A stretch of 64,000 bases of DNA, from the NCBI GenBank assembly GCA_021787665.1, contig JAJYLN010000008.1:1-64000 (forward strand). Direction: 5' to 3'. Shown one piece after another: positions 57,343 to 64,000 of the stretch. Source of the stretch: a bacterium (GTDB lineage Bacteria; JAMCPX01). Position 1 is the first letter of the stretch; every line of letters begins with the position of its first letter. The translations under genes were made by a program, and so were the position numbers. Below the pieces are notes generated by a model that saw nothing but the letters and a program-made list of their open reading frames with translations, ran no database searches and had not been told where the DNA came from.

Positions 57343-58362
57343 ATGGGATTAATCTTACTGAGAGTGGTTGTCCTGATATTGTCAGGACTGGGTGGGTTCG
57401 TCATAACCCTTCGCTTGCTCAACCAGCCAGAGCTTGCTCTGGCTGGGGCTGCGGTAGGAGTGGCGCTTGGCTTTCTGGTCATAGTATTTGAAAGGATAAT
57501 ACGGAAACAGCACATTAAGGCCATCATGGGCGGCTCGATAGGGCTGCTCGTGGGACTGGCTGCGAGCAATCTGCTGACCTACGGTGTACTGCGTGACCTG
57601 CTCAATGAGCCGTATGTGAGCATCACGATCTACCTCCTGCTGAACGTACTCCTCGGTTATAGCGGACTCATCATCGGCGCACAGAAGGGGGCCGCGTTCG
57701 ATCCGAGCGAGCTCAAGGCGGGAGCCACCATGGCGAATACCATAGCGAGTTACAAGCTGCTCGATACATCGGTCATCATAGATGGAAGGATTGCTGATGT
57801 TTGTGAAACGGGCTTTATTGAAGGCGTGTTCCTCATCCCCCAGTTCGTCCTCCAGGAACTCCAGTACATCGCCGATTCCGCGGACCCGCTCAAAAGAACG
57901 AGGGGAAGACGTGGCCTCGATATCCTCAAACGAATGCAGAAGATGACGGACATCGAGGTGCGGGTAACCGAGCAGGACTTTCCAAAGATAAAGAGCGTCG
58001 ATGCAAAGCTCGTCGCGCTGGGCAAGAAACTGAACGCGAAGGTGATAACCAACGACTTCAACCTCAACAAGGTCGCTGAGCTCCAGGGGGTCACGGTGCT
58101 TAACTTGAACCAGCTCTCAAACGCCCTCAAGCCAGTCGTCATACCGGGCGAGTTCATGAAGCTCAAGGTCATCAAAGAAGGGACCGAGTCCAATCAGGGT
58201 GTCGCGTATCTGGACGATGGGACCATGGTGGTGGTCGACAACGGCAAGAGACTCATCGGGAGGACGATCGATACGGTGGTCACGAGCGTGCTCCAAACGA
58301 CGGCGGGAAGAATGATATTCGCAAAGCCCAAGGAAGACAACGGGGGGGCACAGCATCAGTAG
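57343..58362 (+). CDS. PIN/TRAM-domain membrane protein (YacL-like)
   Basis: N-terminal TM helices; KLLDTSVIIDGRIADVCETGFIEG; RGRRGLDILKRMQ; C-terminal TRAM QGVAYLDDGTMVVVDNGKRLIG. Confidence 0.92.
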   Translation: MGLILLRVVVLILSGLGGFVITLRLLNQPELALAGAAVGVALGFLVIVFERIIRKQHIKAIMGGSIGLLVGLAASNLLTYGVLRDLLNEPYVSITIYLLLNVLLGYSGLIIGAQKGAAFDPSELKAGATMANTIASYKLLDTSVIIDGRIADVCETGFIEGVFLIPQFVLQELQYIADSADPLKRTRGRRGLDILKRMQKMTDIEVRVTEQDFPKIKSVDAKLVALGKKLNAKVITNDFNLNKVAELQGVTVLNLNQLSNALKPVVIPGEFMKLKVIKEGTESNQGVAYLDDGTMVVVDNGKRLIGRTIDTVVTSVLQTTAGRMIFAKPKEDNGGAQHQ

Positions 58363-58363
58363 C

Positions 58364-59044
58364 GTGCGCATAACAGCCATAGTCCCCGCCGCCGGCATGG
58401 GGATACGGCTCGGGTCGGCAGTACCGAAACAGTTCATGGAATTAGAGGGTAAGCCGGTATTGATCTACAGCCTCGAGGTGCTCAATCAGGTCGAGGACAT
58501 CAGCGATATCATAGTCTCCGGATCGGCTTCCGGCGTCTCAGTAATAAAGAAACTCCTCCGCACCTTCTCCATCGGCAAGGTGCTCGATGTCGTCGAGGGA
58601 GGAAAGGAGCGCATGCAGTCCGTCCGGAACGCATTCGATACCATCCGCACGACCGATTACGTGCTCATCCACGACGCCGCAAGGCCCTTCGTAACGAGGG
58701 CGGTCGTGGAAGGAGTGATACGAGCGGGCATCGCACACGACGCTGCCATAAGCGCGATACCGGTCAACGATACGGTGAAGTTCGTGGACGCCGGCGGGAC
58801 CATCGTCAGGAATGTCGACCGCCGTGGCCTGTGGCTTGCACAGACTCCACAGGTATTCAGGCACAGTCTCCTTGCCCGGGCGTACGAGCTGTACGACAGG
58901 CAACCTGCAGAAGTGACGGATGAGTCCGGCATGGTCGAGCTCATGGGCGTGCCCGTGAAAGCGGTAGCAGGGAGTCTGCTCAACATCAAGATCACGAACG
59001 ACGATGACCTCGCACTCGCGCGGCTCATCGCGAGGACGGCATGA
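58364..59044 (+). CDS. ispD: 2-C-methyl-D-erythritol 4-phosphate cytidylyltransferase
   Basis: IVPAAGMGIRLGSAVPKQFMELEGKPVLIYSL; VLIHDAARPFV; TDESGMVELMG; GTG start. Confidence 0.95.
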   Translation: MRITAIVPAAGMGIRLGSAVPKQFMELEGKPVLIYSLEVLNQVEDISDIIVSGSASGVSVIKKLLRTFSIGKVLDVVEGGKERMQSVRNAFDTIRTTDYVLIHDAARPFVTRAVVEGVIRAGIAHDAAISAIPVNDTVKFVDAGGTIVRNVDRRGLWLAQTPQVFRHSLLARAYELYDRQPAEVTDESGMVELMGVPVKAVAGSLLNIKITNDDDLALARLIARTA

Positions 59045-59514
59045 ACAGGATAGGCATGGGCTACGATATCCATAGGCTCGTGGAGGGGCGCAGGCTTATC
59101 ATCGGCGGCGTCGACATACCGTACGGGAAGGGGCTGATCGGGCACTCGGACGCGGACGTTCTTCTGCACGCCATCAGCGATGCCATACTCGGGGCACTCT
59201 CGCGGGGAGACATCGGTACACATTTCCCGCCGGGCGATGACGCGTACAAGGACATCCCGAGCGCATCGATACTCAGGAAGGCCATTGGCCTTGCAAAGGG
59301 GGGCGGCTACAACGTCCTGAATATAGACAGCGTCGTCGTGGCCAGCGGGCCGAAGCTATCGGCCTACTACGGCCGCATCATCGACTCGGTAGCGGGCATT
59401 GCAGGTATCAACCCCTCCCTGGTAGGCATCAAGGCGAAGACGAACGACGGCTTCGACGCACCCGGCAGAGGAGAGGCAATTGCCGCGTATGCCATAGTCC
59501 TGCTTGGAACGTAG
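59041..59514 (+). CDS. ispF: 2-C-methyl-D-erythritol 2,4-cyclodiphosphate synthase
   Basis: RIGMGYDIHRLVEGRRLIIGGVDIPYGKGLIGHSDADVLLHAISDAILGA. Confidence 0.97.
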   Translation: MNRIGMGYDIHRLVEGRRLIIGGVDIPYGKGLIGHSDADVLLHAISDAILGALSRGDIGTHFPPGDDAYKDIPSASILRKAIGLAKGGGYNVLNIDSVVVASGPKLSAYYGRIIDSVAGIAGINPSLVGIKAKTNDGFDAPGRGEAIAAYAIVLLGT

Positions 59515-59515
59515 C

Positions 59516-60976
59516 ATGCCGCTCAGGATATACGACACTTTTACCAGGAGCAAGCAGGAATTCAGGCCGATACGGGGGAACCATGTCGGCATGTACGTTT
59601 GCGGTATAACGGTGTACGACCTCTGCCATATAGGTCACGCGAGGTCTGCGATCGTCTTCGACACGATCTACCGGTACCTGCAGGCAAAGAGCTATGACGT
59701 CACATTCGTAAAGAACTTTACGGACATAGATGATAAGATCATCAATAGGGCCAATCGGGAGGGACTGACGGCGGGCCAGGTAGCGGAACGGTATATCGAA
59801 GAGTACTACAGGGATATGGACAGGCTCGGGCTGAGAAAGCCCACCCACGAGCCGAGGGCGACTCTGCACATAGGCGGTATCATAGATCTCGTGCAGGAAC
59901 TCATCCGGAAGGGCCACGCTTATGAGGTAAGCGGCGACGTGTACTATGCGGTGAGGAGCTTTCAGGGCTACGGCAAGCTCTCCGGCAAGGACATCGAGGA
60001 GCTCGAGGCCGGGGCGCGCGTCGAGCCGGGGGAGGCCAAGAGAGACCCCCTCGATTTTGCGCTGTGGAAAAAGAGCAAGCCGGGCGAGCCCTCATGGGAG
60101 AGCCCCTGGGGCAGGGGCAGGCCGGGCTGGCACATAGAATGCTCCGCGATGAGTACGCATTTTCTCGGCGAGAGCTTCGATTTGCACGGAGGAGGGATGG
60201 ACCTGATCTTCCCGCACCACGAGAACGAGATAGCCCAGTCCGAAGGCGCCACCGGTAAGCGATTCGTTTCGTATTGGCTCCACAACGGGTTCGTGCAGAC
60301 GAACAAAGAGAAGATGTCGAAGTCGCTCGGCAATTTTTTTACGATACGGGAGATCCTTGAGCGGTTTGAGCCGCAGGCGCTGAGGCTGTTCGCACTCATG
60401 CACCACTATCGGAACCCCGTCGACTTCTCCGAGCAGTCGCTCAGAGAGGCCGAAAAAGCGCTCTACCGCGGATACGCGAGCCTGAGACTCCTCAGGGGCC
60501 TCCCTGCAACCGGGAAACCGCTGTTGTTGCCGGAAAGGCTCGAGGCCCTCTCCGACCGCATCGACGAGCTCAACAACGGCTTCTTCGAGGCAATGGACGA
60601 TGACTTCAATACCGCGGGTGCCCTGTCGTGCCTGTTTGATCTGATGAGGCTCATCAATACGCACTTCAAGGACGCCACGGCCGGGCCGGAAACCGGTGTA
60701 GTCAAAGGGATCGACGCCTTCGTCAGGAAAGCAGCAGACATACTCGGCGTGTTCGACAGCGATCCGTCGGCCTTTCTGTCATCGAGACGGGAAAAAAGGC
60801 TCGCCGGGCTCGGCCTGACCAAGGGTGCTGTAGAGGAAATGCTCGAGAGAAGGGCGCTCCTCAGGAAGGAACGGGCCTTCAAAGATGCGGACGCGATACG
60901 GGCAGAGCTGCTCAGGCAGGGCATATCGATTATGGACACGCCCGGGGGCACCGTCTGGGACATCGCGGACGAGTGA
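59516..60976 (+). CDS. cysS: Cysteinyl-tRNA synthetase
   Basis: MYVCGITVYDLCHIGHARSAIVFD; WHIECSAMS; HGGGMDLIFPHHENEIAQSE; KMSKSLGNF. Confidence 0.97.
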   Translation: MPLRIYDTFTRSKQEFRPIRGNHVGMYVCGITVYDLCHIGHARSAIVFDTIYRYLQAKSYDVTFVKNFTDIDDKIINRANREGLTAGQVAERYIEEYYRDMDRLGLRKPTHEPRATLHIGGIIDLVQELIRKGHAYEVSGDVYYAVRSFQGYGKLSGKDIEELEAGARVEPGEAKRDPLDFALWKKSKPGEPSWESPWGRGRPGWHIECSAMSTHFLGESFDLHGGGMDLIFPHHENEIAQSEGATGKRFVSYWLHNGFVQTNKEKMSKSLGNFFTIREILERFEPQALRLFALMHHYRNPVDFSEQSLREAEKALYRGYASLRLLRGLPATGKPLLLPERLEALSDRIDELNNGFFEAMDDDFNTAGALSCLFDLMRLINTHFKDATAGPETGVVKGIDAFVRKAADILGVFDSDPSAFLSSRREKRLAGLGLTKGAVEEMLERRALLRKERAFKDADAIRAELLRQGISIMDTPGGTVWDIADE

Positions 60977-61130
60977 ACTCCCGGCCTGAACGGGTACGTA
61001 TAAAAATTACCGGCTTCAAAGTTTCCGAAGCCTTCCGGGATCATGTGTTTGAGTAACAACAGAATAAGAGTTGAGCAAAATCCGTAGGAACGATGTAAAC
61101 CCCTCTCATCCTTATCAAAGCTGATCTGGT

Positions 61131-61814
61131 TTACCGGTCTGCCCGGGGCCTGACCATGAACTTTTCGGCGGAGCGCCTTGCCTGCTCAAGCTCGTCTGCC
61201 TGCAGTGGCAGGGGCACGCAATCCAGGTTCAGGGACGACCGCAGTCCCTCGAGCAGCGCGGCGATGAGCTGCCCGTGCGGCACGTGGTGAAACGGCATGA
61301 CCGAGCCCTGCTGCAGAAGGAAGCCCTTCGCCCTCCTCTGTGCGCCCCCGATGATTTTTCTTCCGTTGAAGGACAGCTCGTAACTCAACGTCCCTGCAAA
61401 GCACAGGGGATCCCGGCGATGCGCATGGTCCCTTCCATATTCCAGCGCTATGCCGAGCAGTCCGAATCCGCGCCGGAGACCCTCCGTTATCGAGCGATAG
61501 CTTTCCATCAGTGAGCCGCCGGCCGGCAGGTACGACTCGGGCATGATGACACTGTAGCAGAGGTCTCCGTCGTGCAGGACCGCTCCGCCGCCGGTGGGAC
61601 GCTTTATGATCTCGAGGCCGCTATCACTCAGCACGTCCGGGAGCTCGTCGATCTTTTGGTTCATACCGATGGATATGCACGCAGTATTGAAGGTAAAGAA
61701 CCTCAGCGTGCCGTCCCGGCCAGTCTCGGGCATACGGTCAAAGAGCAACTGGTCTATGGACATGTTCAGGGGCGGCGCGTAGCGAGTTAATCCAAGGTAT
61801 CTTATCGTGCTCAT
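61131..61814 (-). CDS. Lipoate-protein ligase A-like / BPL-LplA family
   Basis: IIKRPTGGGAVLHDGDLCYSVI; FNGRKIIGGAQRRAKGFLLQQGSV. Confidence 0.88.
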   Translation of the reverse strand: MSTIRYLGLTRYAPPLNMSIDQLLFDRMPETGRDGTLRFFTFNTACISIGMNQKIDELPDVLSDSGLEIIKRPTGGGAVLHDGDLCYSVIMPESYLPAGGSLMESYRSITEGLRRGFGLLGIALEYGRDHAHRRDPLCFAGTLSYELSFNGRKIIGGAQRRAKGFLLQQGSVMPFHHVPHGQLIAALLEGLRSSLNLDCVPLPLQADELEQARRSAEKFMVRPRADR

Positions 61815-61857
61815 AATCAATCCTACGATAAAAATCATAGGATTAAAAAGGTTACGT

Positions 61858-63192
61858 CTAAATGAACTTGTCTATGAACCGTGTCGTGATATTGCCGAGC
61901 AGGAAGTCCTTGCTCGCGAGTATCTTCTTGTGCAGGGGTATGTTTGTCTTGATGCCCTCGATCACGAACTCATCGAGTGCCCTTTGCATCCTCCGTATGG
62001 ACCTGTCGCGGTCGTCCGCCCATACGATGAGCTTGGCCACGAGCGAGTCGTAATACGGTGGGACGTCATAGCCCGGATACGCATGACCATCGACCCTTAC
62101 CCATGGTCCGCCCGGCTGGAGGTACGTCGTGATCTTCCCGGCAGACGGAACAAGGGTCTGCGGGTCCTCAGCGTTTATCCTGCACTCTATTGCATGCCCC
62201 TTGACCCTGATATCCCTCTGCGACATCGTCATCTTCTCGCCGCCCGCTATCCTGATCTGCTCGGCCACGATGTCGAGGCCGGTCACCAGTTCGGTCACCG
62301 GGTGCTCGACCTGCAGTCTGGTGTTCATCTCCATAAAATAGAACTTCCCTTTCTCGTCGAGGAGGAATTCTATGGTACCCGGACCCCGGTAGCCGATGTG
62401 CCGCGCTATCCTGACGGCGGTATCGTTCATCCTGTTCCTCAGCTTGTCGTCGACCGCGACCGAGGGGGCCTCCTCGATGAACTTCTGGTGTCTCCGCTGG
62501 ATCGAGCATTCCCTCTCTCCCAGTGCAACCACACCGCCGTTCCCGTCTCCGATGATCTGGATCTCTATGTGGCGTACGAACTCGAAATACTTCTCGATAT
62601 ACAACGAGGCGTTGCCGAAAGCAGACTTCGCCTCGGACCGTGCGATCTTGATGATGTTCGGTATCTGGTCTTCGTCATAGATGATCTTCATGCCCCTTCC
62701 GCCACCGCCCTCTGCGGCCTTCACGATGAGGGGTAACCCGATGTCCTTTGCCGTCCGTATGGCGTGCTGTTCGTCCTCTATCTCCTGGAATGTGCCCGGG
62801 AGGACCTGGATACCGAGCCCGTCCACATACTCCCTTGCCTTGAGCTTGTTCCCCATGAGCTCTATGTCCTGGGGCTTGGGGCCTATGAATTTCAGGCCGG
62901 CCTGCTCGCAAACCTCGGCAAACCCCGGGTCCTCGGACAGGAAGCCGTAGCCCGGATGAATGGCGTCAGCCCCTTTTATCTGGGCCGCGCTGATAAGGGC
63001 CGGCGCATTGAGGTAGCTGCTTTTGCTCTGTGCCGGGCCTATGCATACCTTCTCGTCGGCCAGTCTGGTATGCATCGCAGCCTCGTCTGCCGTGGAGTAG
63101 ACCGCGACCGACCGTATGCCGAGCTCTCTGAGCGCCCGTATAATCCGTATCGCTATTTCGCCCCTGTTCGCTACCAGCACCTTCGAGAACAT
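61858..63192 (-). CDS. accC: Acetyl-CoA carboxylase biotin carboxylase subunit
   Basis: MFSKVLVANRGEIAIRIIRA; AIHPGYGFLSED; KAAEGGGGRGM; MEMNTRLQVEHPVTE. Confidence 0.97.
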   Translation of the reverse strand: MFSKVLVANRGEIAIRIIRALRELGIRSVAVYSTADEAAMHTRLADEKVCIGPAQSKSSYLNAPALISAAQIKGADAIHPGYGFLSEDPGFAEVCEQAGLKFIGPKPQDIELMGNKLKAREYVDGLGIQVLPGTFQEIEDEQHAIRTAKDIGLPLIVKAAEGGGGRGMKIIYDEDQIPNIIKIARSEAKSAFGNASLYIEKYFEFVRHIEIQIIGDGNGGVVALGERECSIQRRHQKFIEEAPSVAVDDKLRNRMNDTAVRIARHIGYRGPGTIEFLLDEKGKFYFMEMNTRLQVEHPVTELVTGLDIVAEQIRIAGGEKMTMSQRDIRVKGHAIECRINAEDPQTLVPSAGKITTYLQPGGPWVRVDGHAYPGYDVPPYYDSLVAKLIVWADDRDRSIRRMQRALDEFVIEGIKTNIPLHKKILASKDFLLGNITTRFIDKFI

Positions 63193-63206
63193 GCTTCACT
63201 CCTCCC

Positions 63207-63656
63207 TTAGCCAGCGGGATCGATAATGAAAAGGGGCTCACCGAACTCCACCGGATCTCCGTCTTTCTTGAGGACCTGTTTGATCGTGCCGTCCGCATCC
63301 GCCTCTATCGTGTTCATAAGCTTCATCGCCTCGACGATGCCTATGGTCTGTCCCTTTTTGACTCGTGTACCGATATCCACGAATGGCTTCTCGCTCGGAG
63401 AGGGAGCGCAATAGAAGGTGCCGACAAACGGCGAATTGACGCTTACCATGCCGCTCTCGGCGGCGATCTCCGCCGCCACGGCTTCCTGCTTCGCATCTGC
63501 CGGCTCCGCAGACCTGGCCTTCTGTTCGTGTCGCACGGCGCCCGTCGCAGACCTCGTTATACGTATCTTCTCGTCACCGCTGCTGTACTCTATTTCGACT
63601 ATGTCTTTTCCCTCGATAAGTTCGATGAGCTCTTTTATATCGTCTATCTTCATCAT
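63207..63656 (-). CDS. accB: Biotin carboxyl carrier protein
   Basis: Biotinylation motif IVEAMKLMNTIEAD; SPFVGTFYCAPSPSEKPFV. Confidence 0.96.
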   Translation of the reverse strand: MMKIDDIKELIELIEGKDIVEIEYSSGDEKIRITRSATGAVRHEQKARSAEPADAKQEAVAAEIAAESGMVSVNSPFVGTFYCAPSPSEKPFVDIGTRVKKGQTIGIVEAMKLMNTIEADADGTIKQVLKKDGDPVEFGEPLFIIDPAG

Positions 63657-64000
63657 ACCTCCAGATTTATGATAGGGACGTTCCTCTTTGTCAGAACCTC
63701 CTTATCACTGACCGAGAGATACACCATGCTCTCGATCCTTACCCCTCCCCAGTCTGGTATGTAAACGCCCGGCTCTATGGTAAATACCATGCCGCTTTTC
63801 AGGACATCTTTCGAGCTATAGTTTATGGATGGAGATTCATGGACATCCAGGCCGACCCCGTGTCCGAGCGCATGACCGAAATACCTGCCGTAGCCTTTTT
63901 TGTCAAGGGAATCCCTTGCCACCTTGTCCAGCGTGGACGCATGCACCCCCGGCCTTGCAGCGTCTATTGCCCTGTCGTGTGCCTCCAGAACCGCGCGGTA
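63653..64000 (-). CDS. M24 family (Xaa-Pro) aminopeptidase, partial, continues past the window end
   Basis: RAVLEAHDRAIDAARPGVHASTLD...YFGHALGHGVGLDVHESPSI...GMVFTIEPGVYIPDWGGVRIE. Confidence 0.9.
   Translation of the reverse strand, partial: YRAVLEAHDRAIDAARPGVHASTLDKVARDSLDKKGYGRYFGHALGHGVGLDVHESPSINYSSKDVLKSGMVFTIEPGVYIPDWGGVRIESMVYLSVSDKEVLTKRNVPIINLEV

Overview
The window is 64 kb of bacterial chromosome, roughly 57-60% GC by eye, with dense coding. The gene repertoire suggests a Deltaproteobacteria/Nitrospirota-like Gram-negative anaerobe; this placement is inference only. Main blocks: (1) left edge: C-terminus and right end of an ISL3-type IS, directly abutting an FN3/beta-propeller lipoprotein gene, then two more beta-propeller lipoproteins and a small OM barrel; (2) M23 peptidase, rlmE, hydrolase, Usp, then gap-pgk-tpiA-secG-tRNA-Leu; (3) lipase-like lipoprotein and purine permease; (4) IclR regulator, SCP2-like protein, 2-oxoacid dehydrogenase E1a/E1b/E2/E3, lipB, lipA, membrane protein and C45-TPR protein; (5) serS and tRNA-Ser, followed by an accessory scar (TIR-bounded element carrying a tRNA 3'-end, decayed FGE pseudogene) and a divergent SRAP / lexA-dinB SOS cassette with a perfect CGAAC-N4-GTTCG operator; (6) porin-pstS behind an 11-bp periodic PHO-box-like array; (7) a cobalamin-riboswitch locus: btuB, a beta-propeller lipoprotein (BtuG-like by context), cobQ, cobB, btuF-C-D, with palindromic repeats apparently inserted in frame in cobQ and cobB; (8) a TetR-autoregulated BadF/BadG-type activase locus; (9) nth, PBP1A, carD, PIN/TRAM, ispD-ispF-cysS, lplA, accC-accB and a partial M24 peptidase. 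The most interesting candidate is the BtuB plus beta-propeller lipoprotein pair under B12 riboswitch control. No searches were run. All family calls come from reading motifs in the supplied translations and DNA.
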